Shown: positions 7,239 through 16,444 of the stretch, piece by piece
Layout of the letters: every line of letters begins with the position of its first letter
How positions within the stretch are numbered: the stretch's first letter is position 1
DNA from: Verrucomicrobiota bacterium
Lineage (GTDB): Bacteria > Verrucomicrobiota > Kiritimatiellia > SS1-B-03-39 > UBA6053
Direction: 5' to 3'
Length of the DNA: 64,000 bases
Assembly (NCBI GenBank): GCA_020831625.1
Contig: JAFIGD010000007.1
Span: 1-64,000, forward strand
Made by a program: the position numbers and the translations under genes
The notes under the pieces: generated by a model
What the model was told of the DNA's origin: nothing
The model's input: the letters and a program-made list of their open reading frames with translations, nothing else
The model's database searches: none

Positions 7239-9635
7239 ATGAACCTATATACCTTCGACGATTCCAAACCCGCCATTGAGATTCATCGCCCGGACACCCC
7301 GAATCCGTGGATCAACTATCTTTCCAATGGCCGGTTTCATGCCTTTGTGTCCCAGGCGGGGGGCGGGTTCGCCTGGTTCGGGTCGGCGGTGACCCGGCGG
7401 CTCACGCGCTATCGTCAATACAATCTCCCCATCGATTCGCCGGGGTTTTACATCTATCTGCGCGAAAAAGACGGCAGCGTGTGGTGTCCCGCCTTTCGTC
7501 CCTGTGAAACACCGCTCGACGCCTGGTCGGCCTTTCATCTTCCGGGCGCCACCCGCTTCCGCGCCCGCAGGGACGGGGTGACCGCGGATCTGGAGGTCTT
7601 CGTGGCTCCGGACCACAATGCGCTGATCTGGGATTTGCACCTCCACAACGGGCGGGGCGGGGAGGTCGAACTGGATGTCTTCGCCTACACCGAGGCCTCC
7701 CAAAACAACTGGCGGGACGAGGCGAGTTGGGGGTACTACACCCGCCACCATCTCGAAGCCCGCTGGCTGCCGGACAGCGAGGCCCTGATCCACTTTATGC
7801 GGCTCCCCGACGCGCCCATTCTTTATTTCGCGGGCTCGCATGCGAACGCGGGACACGACTGCGACCGGCAGGTCTTTATGGGGAACTACCGTTCGGAACG
7901 CAATCCGGTCGCGGTGGAGGAGGGAGCCTGCCGAAATTCGTCCCTTCCCTGCGGCGAAGGCTGTTTGGCCCTGCAACACAAGGTCCGGCTAGCGGACGGT
8001 GCTTCCGAGAGGCTTCACTTTTATCTGGGCGTGACGCGCACCGCCTCGGAACCCTACGCGGAATCGATTCGGGACATGGCGAACACCTTGACGTCCCTGC
8101 GCAAAGAGGGCGGGGTCGCCGAACAGCGGGCCAAAACCGCCGCGTGGTGGACGAAACACCTCGATGTGTTCCGCTGCGCCATTCCCGATGTCGACGCGGA
8201 GCGCCAGATCAATATCTGGAGTCCGGTCAACTCCGTGCACACCGGACGCTACTCGCGTTCGGTCAACACCTGGGCCCCCGGCATTCGCGGGGTCGGCTTT
8301 CGCGACACCTGTCAGGACATGCTGGCCATCGCCTACCGGGACCCGGACTGGGCCGTCAAAACGCTTCGTTTTCTCATGGGACAGCAATACGAGGACGGAC
8401 ACGTGGTTCATTATTGCTATCCGGAGGAGGGGGATCCGCCCACCACCTCGATTCACAGCGACGACCATTTGTGGCCGCCGCTGGTGGCCTACGCCATCGC
8501 CGCCGAAACGGGCGATCTCGCTTTTCTCCGGGAGAAAGTCCCGTTTTTGGGCGAGGATCATGTGTATTCCGCCGGTGGCGCCAGCCTCTGGGAACATCTG
8601 CTGCGGGGCATCCGCTTCACCGAAAATCATCTCGGACGGCACAAGTTGCCGCTAACCTTGAAAAGCGACTGGAACGACATCATTGGACGCTTCAACCGAC
8701 GCGGGGAAGGTCAATCCGTTTTCGCAGGACAGCAGTACGTCTACGCCCTGAATCGTCTCATTCCGCTGGCCAATGCGCTGGGGGACCACAAAAACGCCGA
8801 GTGGCTGACCGACTGCCGCGACCGCATGGCGGCGGCGCTGTTGGCCCATGCCTGGGACGGAAACTGGTGGCGGCGGGGTTTCGATGACGACGGGGCTCCC
8901 GTCGGTTCCCAAAGCAGCGATTTTGGAAACGTGTTCCTGAATCCGCAAAGCTGGGCGGTGCTGGCCGGCATCGGGAGTCGGGAGCAGCAGGAACGCGGCA
9001 TGCAAAGCGCCTTCGAAGAACTGGACACGCCCCTGGGGCTGAAAATCCTTGCGCCCGGATTCAAGACCTGGCCCGAGGTGGACGATCCTTTCTCTCCGTA
9101 CTGCCCGGGCACCGGCGAAAACGGGGCGATTTTTTGTCACGCCAACACCTGGGCCATCATGGCAGAGGCGCGTCTGGGCAACGCGGAGCGCGCCTGGAAG
9201 TATTTTCGTCAACTGATTCCCGCCGTGGCTCAGCGCACCGCCGGCGCGGAACGGTACCGCGCCGAACCTTACGCCTGGGTCAGCAACATTGTCGGACCCG
9301 AAAACGAAAAATCCGGCTGGGCGAATGTCGAGCAGGTGACCGGCACTGCCGCCTGGATGGATGTCGCCGCCACCCAAAGCCTCATCGGCCTGCAGCCGGA
9401 GTTGGACGGCCTGCGCATCGATCCCTGCATTCCGCCCGACTGGAACGGCTTCACCGCCCACCGCGTCTTCCGGGGCTGCCGGGTCATGATCACGGTGGAG
9501 AATCCGAACGGCGTTTCCCGCGGGGTGACCGCGATGGAGGTCAATGGCGAGGCGATAGATCTTAGGCACGGTCCGGTGCTCACCTCCGATCGGTTCAAGC
9601 AATCCGCCACGCTGGATGTGCGGGTGATTTTGTGA
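7239..9635 (+). CDS. GH94 family glycoside phosphorylase-like enzyme
   Basis: The 798-residue protein has no signal peptide and should act in the cytoplasm. GH94 enzymes split beta-linked disaccharides such as cellobiose or chitobiose by phosphorolysis. The N-terminal half is the family's super-sandwich domain (NPWINYLSNGRFHAFVSQ, then GFAWFGSAVTRR). The catalytic (alpha/alpha)6 barrel has GVGFRDTCQDM at about residue 350 and the catalytic-acid region LKSDWNDIIG at about 474-483. Length matches the family (about 800). The substrate is unknown; the DWND motif lacks the usual following Gly, so specificity may differ from classic cellobiose phosphorylase. It is the third gene of the operon starting at 1684. 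A truncated copy of its first 208 bases lies at 1039-1246. No Shine-Dalgarno sequence is seen at the ATG. Confidence 0.8.
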   Translation: MNLYTFDDSKPAIEIHRPDTPNPWINYLSNGRFHAFVSQAGGGFAWFGSAVTRRLTRYRQYNLPIDSPGFYIYLREKDGSVWCPAFRPCETPLDAWSAFHLPGATRFRARRDGVTADLEVFVAPDHNALIWDLHLHNGRGGEVELDVFAYTEASQNNWRDEASWGYYTRHHLEARWLPDSEALIHFMRLPDAPILYFAGSHANAGHDCDRQVFMGNYRSERNPVAVEEGACRNSSLPCGEGCLALQHKVRLADGASERLHFYLGVTRTASEPYAESIRDMANTLTSLRKEGGVAEQRAKTAAWWTKHLDVFRCAIPDVDAERQINIWSPVNSVHTGRYSRSVNTWAPGIRGVGFRDTCQDMLAIAYRDPDWAVKTLRFLMGQQYEDGHVVHYCYPEEGDPPTTSIHSDDHLWPPLVAYAIAAETGDLAFLREKVPFLGEDHVYSAGGASLWEHLLRGIRFTENHLGRHKLPLTLKSDWNDIIGRFNRRGEGQSVFAGQQYVYALNRLIPLANALGDHKNAEWLTDCRDRMAAALLAHAWDGNWWRRGFDDDGAPVGSQSSDFGNVFLNPQSWAVLAGIGSREQQERGMQSAFEELDTPLGLKILAPGFKTWPEVDDPFSPYCPGTGENGAIFCHANTWAIMAEARLGNAERAWKYFRQLIPAVAQRTAGAERYRAEPYAWVSNIVGPENEKSGWANVEQVTGTAAWMDVAATQSLIGLQPELDGLRIDPCIPPDWNGFTAHRVFRGCRVMITVENPNGVSRGVTAMEVNGEAIDLRHGPVLTSDRFKQSATLDVRVIL

Positions 9636-9937
9636 CGCGAAGCGGGGAGGCTTGCGCGAATCGTCCCTGAATGAGCGAAAGAAATTCGGCGTGAACGGAC
9701 CTTACGGCAAAGTGCGCCCGCTTCGTCCCAAGTCTGAGGCGCCCTTCTTCGCACGTGCGGATCGTGCCTCCCTGCGCTTCAGCACGCCCTTTCGGCACGA
9801 ACTTGGGATGCGACAGGGCGGCTTCGCCGTATGTGGACTGCCTTCGGAAAGACTGGGGTAAACGCAGGCATACCCTGTCCTTCGGGGTACGGCCCATTGG
9901 CCTTGACTTGTGATTGCATTCCTCCTATTTCCGCGCC
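9636..9937. other. Intergenic stretch with long inverted repeat, no gene seen
   Basis: This stretch contains the diverged dispersed repeat at about 9656-9720, a pair of inverted arms CGTCCCAAGT (9724-9733) and ACTTGGGATG (9801-9810) that could close a loop of about 67 bases, and a 10-bp perfect palindrome CGCACGTGCG (9750-9759). A CTTGAC at 9902-9907 could be a -35 box for the heparinase-like gene, but no convincing 14-bp operator precedes it. Confidence 0.4.
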
Positions 9938-12196
9938 ATGAACTGTCATTTACCGCCGCATTCCACGCCTTTCCGCGTTTCACCGGGAGACAATATTCCC
10001 CGTTACACGCAAACAGACACAGCCATTTGGTCGCGGATGATTGACTGGCAGTTGGAAGGGCTGGAAACCGGGCGAAACTTGTGGGAACCCGGTGCCGTTG
10101 TTGAAGCGTTACAGGAGGCGGGCGATACGATTCTCGCCAGAATGCGCGCGGAAAAACCCACAAGGGGATCCGATATGGTGTCACATTTTTCCGAGTCGGA
10201 AAAATTGAGACTGGCGGATCAGGCACTGAAGGGAAAAGTCACGTTGCTTCAGCATGGTCCGGTTGAAATCGGAAATCCGATCCGTTGGAACACCCGTGAA
10301 GAGGTTGACGGACAATGGACTGTACACCTCAATTACATGTATTGGATTCAATTTCTTGCCGATGCCTTTCAGATGACCGGTGAGGAGAGGTATGCGGTCC
10401 GTTGGCTGGAGGTGGTGGAGGATTTCCTTCAGCAGAGGCCTTATGGCACGCCCGCATTGCAGTACTGTCCGTCGCGCCCGCCGGTGCTCAATCATGCGAA
10501 AACCTGCAACAACGGTGAAAGCTCCGGCGGGTCGGATGCATGGATCTCCCTGTCCTGTCATTGGCGCACCGACACCTGGCTGTACGGGTTGAGAGCGTTG
10601 TCACGTTCCCGGGCGCTCACCAGCGACCGGCTTTTGAGAATTTTGACCTCTTTGTGCGACGAGCATTTGCATGTGATGGCCGCCAATCCCCGGGAAAACA
10701 CTCCCAACCAGTTTCTCGCCATTGCGGCCTCCATGGTTCGCATCGGGGTTTCGCTGCCGGAGTTCAAGGCGGCCAATGCCGCGTTCAGGATGGGATACGA
10801 ACGCATGCTCCGGGCGATTGGAAATGTGATGCTGCCCGACGGAAGCGACATGGAGCAGTCCGTTAATTACAACATCCGCTTCTGCGACGCCATGGCTGAT
10901 ACCGCAGAGTATCTCCAACGACACGAGCCTGACCGGGCCTTGAACTTTCAAACCGCGGCCCGTATGCGGGCGGTTTTCATTCTGGCACTGGTGACCCCGT
11001 TGGGCAGGACCGTGTCGCTGGCCAAGACCGGAATCCTCCCCATGAAGGAGCGGACCAAGGATTGGGGGAAACGCCTGGATCTGCCCTGGATCGAACATGT
11101 GTTCACAAACGGGCAAACCGGTCCCGAGCCTCCGTTCCGATCCCTGATCTTTCCCCACGGGGGCTATTACACCCTGCGAAGCAGATGGACACGGACATCC
11201 GACTACCTCTTTTTCAAAGCAAGCGCGCACGGACTCGGGCATATGCACGAGGATTGCCTCAGCCTGCACATCACCGCCAACGGGCACGATCTGATCGTGG
11301 ACAGCGGGAATTTCAGTTACACAAAGCTGACCCCGCTGGACGAGGCCATGAACGCGTACAGTTTTCAAAGTGAAAGTCACAGCACCGTTCTCGTGGATGG
11401 TCAGGGGCAGGGACGATTTTCTCTGCGCGCAAACCGTTCGTGGAACCATGACGAGGCCCCGGAAATGCGGGGCTGTGACCAGCCCCCGCTTCCCGCCCGC
11501 GCCTTCGAGGGAAAGGGCTTCGCGTTCCTTGAGGGCACCTATGCCGACGGCTACGGTCACGAAGGAAAAATCCGGGCGGTTCATCACCGGTCCATTCTGT
11601 GGATCCGGCAACTGGGCTGGCTGGTGATCGACCGCCTGACCTCTGACACACCCCGGCGTTACACCGGCGTTTGGCCCCTGGCCCCCGAATTCAGTGCTGA
11701 ACAGACGATCCTTCATGACGGGTTTGTGACAGCATCCTGTGCCAACGGAGGGATGACCCTGTTGCCGGTCGTGAACGGTGAATGCGCGCTCCGCATGTAT
11801 TATGGAAGCGGGGATCCTTTGCGCGGATGGTTTTCCCACGCCTACGGCGAACGAAAACCTAAACCGGATATTCATGCGGAATTTTCATCCACCGGGCGCG
11901 TGACCACGATGGCAACCCTGATTCTCCCCGAACGATTGGAGACGGTTAGAACAACACACCTTCATCAGGATCCGGCATGCGGCCTGGCCGCCCGGATCGA
12001 GCTGAGGTCAAAAGGGCGTTTGACCTTTGAATGCCGCCCGCTTGGGTCAGGAGACGCTGAACTCAGCGTGTGTTGGGAAACAGAGTCTGGCGATAGTCTA
12101 CGCTGCGGAATCCAAGGACAATCCCTTCTGGAAACGCTTAATGGAAAAACGGGTCCACTCAGGCCTCTCCCTGCCGCCGACACGCTGTTTTCCTGA
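9938..12196 (+). CDS. Heparinase II/III family protein (polysaccharide/oligouronate lyase-like)
   Basis: This 752-residue protein has two parts: an N-terminal (alpha/alpha) toroid (about 20-370) with aromatic-rich helices (YMYWIQFLADAFQMTGEERY), and a C-terminal beta-sheet domain with the Heparinase_II_III signature GLGHMHEDCLSLHITANG followed by DSGNFSY. The His-Met-His-Glu-Asp cluster matches the metal/catalytic region of PL12, PL15, PL17 and PL21 relatives. Such enzymes beta-eliminate uronate-containing glycans, but the family also contains oligosaccharide lyases of other specificity, so the substrate is open. No signal peptide is visible, suggesting oligosaccharide cleavage in the cytoplasm. 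The ATG at 9938 is preferred over an upstream TTG. It stands alone, convergent with the LacI-type gene, and no operator of either class was found upstream. Confidence 0.75.
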   Translation: MNCHLPPHSTPFRVSPGDNIPRYTQTDTAIWSRMIDWQLEGLETGRNLWEPGAVVEALQEAGDTILARMRAEKPTRGSDMVSHFSESEKLRLADQALKGKVTLLQHGPVEIGNPIRWNTREEVDGQWTVHLNYMYWIQFLADAFQMTGEERYAVRWLEVVEDFLQQRPYGTPALQYCPSRPPVLNHAKTCNNGESSGGSDAWISLSCHWRTDTWLYGLRALSRSRALTSDRLLRILTSLCDEHLHVMAANPRENTPNQFLAIAASMVRIGVSLPEFKAANAAFRMGYERMLRAIGNVMLPDGSDMEQSVNYNIRFCDAMADTAEYLQRHEPDRALNFQTAARMRAVFILALVTPLGRTVSLAKTGILPMKERTKDWGKRLDLPWIEHVFTNGQTGPEPPFRSLIFPHGGYYTLRSRWTRTSDYLFFKASAHGLGHMHEDCLSLHITANGHDLIVDSGNFSYTKLTPLDEAMNAYSFQSESHSTVLVDGQGQGRFSLRANRSWNHDEAPEMRGCDQPPLPARAFEGKGFAFLEGTYADGYGHEGKIRAVHHRSILWIRQLGWLVIDRLTSDTPRRYTGVWPLAPEFSAEQTILHDGFVTASCANGGMTLLPVVNGECALRMYYGSGDPLRGWFSHAYGERKPKPDIHAEFSSTGRVTTMATLILPERLETVRTTHLHQDPACGLAARIELRSKGRLTFECRPLGSGDAELSVCWETESGDSLRCGIQGQSLLETLNGKTGPLRPLPAADTLFS

Positions 12197-12320
12197 AATT
12201 CTGCTGAAACCTGCCTGTCGCACCAAGGGGCTAATCTTACCGAAACACCGCGTTCACCACGGTTTGCCATGTGGGGAAGCGTTCGGCCTCTGAGCGGGTA
12301 ATGATGACCCGTTCAAAATC

Positions 12321-13388
12321 TCAAGAGATTTCTCTTCTTGTCATGAGGGTTCCGCGAATCGTGATTCTGCGGGGGGTGTCAGGCTCCCCGGTCAGGTTCC
12401 GCTCGATTTGGGAGATGAGAAAGTCCACTGCGGACCGGTAGATCTCATCCCATTCCTCCTCGATCCAGAAACTGGTTTCCTTTTCAATGTTGCCCGTGGG
12501 AGAAGCAACTCTGATATCCTCCGGAATGCGCAGGTTCATTCTGCCCAGCCATTCGATGGAAGGCTGGGGAGTGGCGATCAGCACGTCCATCGGGTGGCGG
12601 GTCATCCAGGCCCGGAAGTCGGCCTCGTCGTAGTCCTCGGGGAGGTGAATCGGGATGCGTTTTTCAGGGGGAATATCCTGCTGCGCCCGCCAGAAGGCGG
12701 CGCTGATTCGGCCGTTGGTCCGGCGGTCGATCAATCCGGGCAGGTATAGGCCAACCCGCAAACCGGGAGTTTCCAGCAGATGCTTGCTTAAGAGGTGGGC
12801 GTTATCAAACTGGGCGGGGCTCACACGGTGCAGGTCCGGGGTTTCCAGGGTGTTGCCGATGGTCACCACCGAAAAACCGGAAAAATCCAAATCCAACCGG
12901 GTCTCCGGTTTTCGCTGCGGCGGCAGCAGAATGCCCCGGATGCCGCGGGAGGCCATGATTTTGAAGATCCGTTCCGGGGTAAGGTCGGGGTCCGCCAAAT
13001 TGAACGTTTCAAAGCGATACCCTTTGTGCGAAGCCCATTCGTTCGCGGTATTGAAGTCGGCCCGGCGTGTTTTTTTGTAGGTGTCGGATTCTTTGGGAAT
13101 ATTGATCAGCCAGGCCAGGGTGCCGTGAAAACTGTCCGTGTGTTCGCGCATGCGGTAGCGGGCCAGCGCCTGCAGCATGGGATCCGGCTCGTAGCCCATT
13201 TTAGCTGCGATTTTCCTTACGCGCTCGCGGGTTTTCGCGGCGATCTGCGGATCGCCGCGAAGGGATCTTGAGACCGTGGTGTAGTGCACCCCCGCAACCC
13301 GCGCCACGTCCTGAAGCGTCTTCCTGGGCTCGTTGCCATGGCCCGATTTCGTGGGTTGTTTCGTTCGCATTTGGAATGTGAATCCCAT
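12321..13388 (-). CDS. LacI-family transcriptional regulator
   Basis: The protein has 355 residues from the chosen ATG at 13388 (an alternative ATG at 13370 leaves a slightly shorter tail). The N-terminal helix-turn-helix is clear: TLQDVARVAGVHYTTVSRSL, followed by the hinge region AKMGYEPDP. The rest is a periplasmic-binding-protein-like effector domain ending in SAVDFLISQIERN. LacI regulators bind inverted-repeat operators and respond to a sugar or sugar derivative. It is divergent from the beta-helix gene at 13577, and the intergenic region contains the perfect class-1 site CGCACA-TG-TGTGCG at 13458-13471. This makes it the best candidate to bind that site family across the window (inference). 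An unusual basic extension (about 25 residues, Lys/Arg/His-rich) precedes the helix-turn-helix. Confidence 0.88.
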   Translation of the reverse strand: MGFTFQMRTKQPTKSGHGNEPRKTLQDVARVAGVHYTTVSRSLRGDPQIAAKTRERVRKIAAKMGYEPDPMLQALARYRMREHTDSFHGTLAWLINIPKESDTYKKTRRADFNTANEWASHKGYRFETFNLADPDLTPERIFKIMASRGIRGILLPPQRKPETRLDLDFSGFSVVTIGNTLETPDLHRVSPAQFDNAHLLSKHLLETPGLRVGLYLPGLIDRRTNGRISAAFWRAQQDIPPEKRIPIHLPEDYDEADFRAWMTRHPMDVLIATPQPSIEWLGRMNLRIPEDIRVASPTGNIEKETSFWIEEEWDEIYRSAVDFLISQIERNLTGEPDTPRRITIRGTLMTRREIS

Positions 13389-13457
13389 AACCTGTTTGTG
13401 AAAGCAAGTCGAAATCAGGGCGTGTGCCCGTATGGATCTTCTGGTGAGTGAAATCGT

Positions 13458-13511
13458 CGCACATGTGTGCGGTTTGTTTACCTTGCCGCAGGTTGGAACT
13501 GTCCGTAGTAT
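13458..13511 (+). promoter_or_regulatory. Class-1 operator-promoter of the 13577 gene, shared with the LacI gene
   Basis: Perfect arms CGCACA-TG-TGTGCG (13458-13471), 10 bases, CTTGCC (13482-13487), 18 bases, TAGTAT (13506-13511). The site lies between the divergent LacI-type regulator and the beta-helix gene, the usual arrangement for a regulator and its own operator. Confidence 0.65.
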
Positions 13512-13576
13512 GCGGAAAACAATGCGGGGGAATCCGCCATCGTATGTCCGCCACAACCCAAAACAATAAGCGATTC

Positions 13577-15289
13577 ATGAAAACATGCTTTCTTCGTAAA
13601 TCTTCAATCCCGCGTTTTATTTTCAACACAGGCGCGTTATTTTTCCTGATGAACGGGTATACGCCCGACGCGGGGGCCGCCGATGTGATCGGTCCCGACG
13701 GCATCTCCTATCCTGATTTCACCCGGGCGGGCATTCCCGGGGGCATTCCCGATGTGAACGTGGTGATCGATGTGACCACCCTGGGAGCGACACCGAACGA
13801 TGGAAAAGACGATTCGGCCGCGATCCAGGCCGCCGTCTACGCGGTGGCCGCACAGGGCGGAGGCGCGGTGTTTCTGCCCGCGGGCGAATACCACATCGAC
13901 CGAACGGTCACGATCAACCGCGACAACGTGGTGATCCGGGGCGAAGACCCGGAGAAGACCGTCATTCGACCGCGGTTCCGGGATGAAAACCACCCCGCCG
14001 GGTGGACCTTCCGTTTCGAGGGCGTGGCGCATCCGCGACGGGTCGACCTCAATATGACCCGGCCGGTCACCCGCGGCGACACCGTGCTGCATGTCAACGG
14101 CACCGGACGTTTGGAAGTCGGGGACGTGGTGACGATTGTCGCCCGCCCGCCCGCCGAAGCCATCGAACTTCTCACCGAAAAGTTGGCGGGGATCGCCACC
14201 GACGGGAGCTATGGCTCCATCTACTCCTGGCAGTATGTCCGGGTCACCGGGCTGGGTGACAACGAAATCCATGTGGACCGGCCCGCCCGCCTTGATCTGT
14301 CTTTGGAGCAACGCCCCCAGGTGCTCATGCACAACCGGCTGCTCAAGGGAGCCGGGATTGAGAATTTGACCATTGAACAGGAGGTGGAAACGCGCGGCAT
14401 CAACGGCGTGCGTTTCTACGCCACCGAGCGGAATTGGATGCGCGGAGTGACCATTCGCCGGATTGGGAACACGCCCGTGAACTGGGTGCGGAGCTTTGAG
14501 TTCGAGGTGCGAGGGTGCACCCTGGACGACATGCGCTCACGGGGGGGCGCTGTCGGATACTTCGGAATCAATTTCAGCAGCGACGGGCTGGTGGAGGACT
14601 GCGACATCCGGCGGCTGCGGCATCTGTCAATCAGCATGGCCAGCAACGGCATCGTGCTGCACCGCTGTCGGCTGTCGAACGTTGACATTAACTTCCACAT
14701 GCACTGGCCGAATGGAAACCTGGTCGACAACTGTGACGTCGACGCCACCACCGAGGCCGACGACGGCGCGACCCGGGGCACCTACAACTGGGGCATCTAC
14801 ACCCCGCGGCACACGGGGGACATGCACAATCCCGCCGGCCCGCACAACACCTTTTTCAACAGCCGGTACACCAGCGCCAAAGACGGAATCATGCTGGGCG
14901 GCGGGGCGACCCGCCACACCCTTATCACCTACAACCACTTTGTCTCGCGCGGCGGCAGCGCCGCGATCCTGCAGGAGGGCAGCGACGACACGGTGCTGAT
15001 CGGCAACAACTTCGTGCTGGATAATCCCGGGGAAACAGCGGGGGGAACCCAGTGGCGCGTACCCTCGCGCACCGTTGAAGAACTGGTCGGGGGCATCATC
15101 CTGGCGGCGGAAATCCCGGGACTCCGGATCATCGGCAACACCTTCACAGGTATTCCGGAGGATCAGATTCTGTTGCATGGCGAAGCGGCGGAAAAACGGG
15201 ACAACACCGTGTCCGACATCCCGCCGGACGCGACCCGGCCCTTTGCACCCTCCCTGCTGGAGTGGCAACGGGAACGGAAGTCCCGGTGA
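13577..15289 (+). CDS. Secreted pectate-lyase-superfamily beta-helix protein
   Basis: From ATG 13577 this is a 570-residue protein with a signal peptide ending near PDAGA. An in-frame ATG at 13544 has a G-rich sequence upstream and is an alternative start. The mature N-terminus carries the motif GPDGISYPDFTRAGIPGGIP, shared with the proteins at 16445 and 34886. Then comes the Pfam pectate_lyase_3-type opening DDSAAIQAAVYAVAAQGGG with FLPAGEYHID, and a long parallel beta-helix with repeated short Asn/Gly turns. The C-terminus ends in PSLLEWQRE, also shared. Proteins of this type are polysaccharide lyases or GH28-like hydrolases; catalytic residues could not be assigned. It is the immediate neighbour of the LacI-type regulator and carries the class-1 operator-promoter. 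Confidence 0.75.
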   Translation: MKTCFLRKSSIPRFIFNTGALFFLMNGYTPDAGAADVIGPDGISYPDFTRAGIPGGIPDVNVVIDVTTLGATPNDGKDDSAAIQAAVYAVAAQGGGAVFLPAGEYHIDRTVTINRDNVVIRGEDPEKTVIRPRFRDENHPAGWTFRFEGVAHPRRVDLNMTRPVTRGDTVLHVNGTGRLEVGDVVTIVARPPAEAIELLTEKLAGIATDGSYGSIYSWQYVRVTGLGDNEIHVDRPARLDLSLEQRPQVLMHNRLLKGAGIENLTIEQEVETRGINGVRFYATERNWMRGVTIRRIGNTPVNWVRSFEFEVRGCTLDDMRSRGGAVGYFGINFSSDGLVEDCDIRRLRHLSISMASNGIVLHRCRLSNVDINFHMHWPNGNLVDNCDVDATTEADDGATRGTYNWGIYTPRHTGDMHNPAGPHNTFFNSRYTSAKDGIMLGGGATRHTLITYNHFVSRGGSAAILQEGSDDTVLIGNNFVLDNPGETAGGTQWRVPSRTVEELVGGIILAAEIPGLRIIGNTFTGIPEDQILLHGEAAEKRDNTVSDIPPDATRPFAPSLLEWQRERKSR

Positions 15290-15324
15290 TGATCCTGACG
15301 AATTTCCATCCCGTACAGGAGCTT

Positions 15325-15378
15325 CGCATATGTGTGCGGAAATTTTCTCTTGTCCGATTCAAGCCTTCTGCGTATAGT
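15325..15378 (+). promoter_or_regulatory. Class-1 operator-promoter of the second PEP-CTERM gene
   Basis: CGCATA-TG-TGTGCG (15325-15338) has one arm mismatch. It is followed after 10 bases by CTTGTC (15349-15354), 18 bases and TATAGT (15373-15378). A half-site CGCACA lies just after the -10 box, near 15384. Confidence 0.65.
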
Positions 15379-15472
15379 AAATTCGCACATCAGACGGGTT
15401 CCGACGATTCCCGCCGAACACAGTCAAACAACTCCAGGCAAACACAACCCCCAACTGAGAAGAGGAAAACCA

Positions 15473-16351
15473 ATGAAGACCAACTCCACACCCCAAACGA
15501 AGAGAGAATACCCTGTGAAAACCATATCAGCACATTTGAAGACGAGCCTACTGTCCGCATTTCTCTTTGCGGGCGTGGCGGGGCAGGCAACGGCAATGCT
15601 CCTTGCGTACGAGGGCTTTGATTATACGGCGGGAAGCCAATTGAGCGGTCAAAATGGCGGCACCGGTTGGGATGGTTCGTGGGGAGTGAGCAACTCCGCC
15701 CGCGCAATTGTTCTGGACGGGGGATTATCATACCTCAACCTAGTGGTTTCCGGTAATTCCGTCGGCAATCCTGACACGACGAGTTCCTTCAGTGTAACCC
15801 GTCTCTTTGATAGTGCGCCTGATTCCGGCACGGTGTATTTCAGTTTTCTCGTACATGGCGACGAAACGGTCACCGGACGATATGGTGCTCTCTTGCGTCC
15901 GGCGGCCGGGGGGACGAGTCCGGTGGCCATGGGGCAGTCGACAAGCCAGTCTCTAGACGGAACAAGTCCCTTTAGTATGCGCGAAAATCAGACAAACCAA
16001 GGCGGGATCAATGGGGCGAATCCGGGAGGAACGAGCATCGTTGGAACGAACTTTTTGGTGGTGGAGTTGAATCTTGACACCAATCAGGCAAGTTACTGGG
16101 CGAATCCCACCAGCCTCGGCGGAGCCGCACCGACTGCCACAGTGTCCGGTGTCTCGTTTACTTCGCCGCCGGCCTTCCTCGAGCAGTTCTACTTCGGCAC
16201 CCAGGATTCCGGATCCGCCAAGGTCATTTACGACGAATTCCGGATCGGCACCACCTACGCCTCGGTGTCACCGATTCCCGAGCCCTCCACCTTGTTGCTG
16301 GTGTTCGGGGCTTTCACGTTTCTTGTCATGATGGGTCGGCGCCGCAAGTAA
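15473..16351 (+). CDS. PEP-CTERM sorting domain protein
   Basis: The protein has 292 residues from ATG 15473, which is preceded by a good AGAAGAGG ribosome-binding sequence. An N-terminal signal peptide (SLLSAFLFAGVAGQATA) leads into a mature domain beginning YEGFDYTAGSQLSGQNGG, which is common at the start of LamG-like PEP-CTERM proteins; the rest is beta-rich. The C-terminus has IPEPSTLLLVF, a hydrophobic segment and a GRRRK tail, the exosortase-dependent surface signal. It stands as its own transcription unit, with a class-1 operator-promoter upstream and a strong terminator downstream. The shared operator suggests that it is made together with the beta-helix enzymes and may help bind or hold the polysaccharide at the cell surface (inference). 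Confidence 0.88.
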   Translation: MKTNSTPQTKREYPVKTISAHLKTSLLSAFLFAGVAGQATAMLLAYEGFDYTAGSQLSGQNGGTGWDGSWGVSNSARAIVLDGGLSYLNLVVSGNSVGNPDTTSSFSVTRLFDSAPDSGTVYFSFLVHGDETVTGRYGALLRPAAGGTSPVAMGQSTSQSLDGTSPFSMRENQTNQGGINGANPGGTSIVGTNFLVVELNLDTNQASYWANPTSLGGAAPTATVSGVSFTSPPAFLEQFYFGTQDSGSAKVIYDEFRIGTTYASVSPIPEPSTLLLVFGAFTFLVMMGRRRK

Positions 16352-16387
16352 CCAAATCGCCATCCCAGCAATCCCAAAGTTCATTCC

Positions 16388-16425
16388 GGGGTCCCGGCAT
16401 TATTCCGCCGGGACCCCGTTTTTTC
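16388..16425 (+). terminator. Strong Rho-independent terminator after the PEP-CTERM gene
   Basis: A perfect 12-bp stem (CGGGGTCCCGGC at 16388-16399 with GCCGGGACCCCG at 16408-16419), an 8-base loop and six T residues (16420-16425). It closes the PEP-CTERM transcription unit. Confidence 0.92.
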
Positions 16426-16444
16426 ATGCCCGTTCCACGTCCCC

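Noticed and set aside
9750-9759. Palindrome CGCACGTGCG as a sixth class-1 site
   Set aside because: The arms are shorter and the total length is 10, not 14; no CTTGCC-like box follows at 10 or 20 bp.
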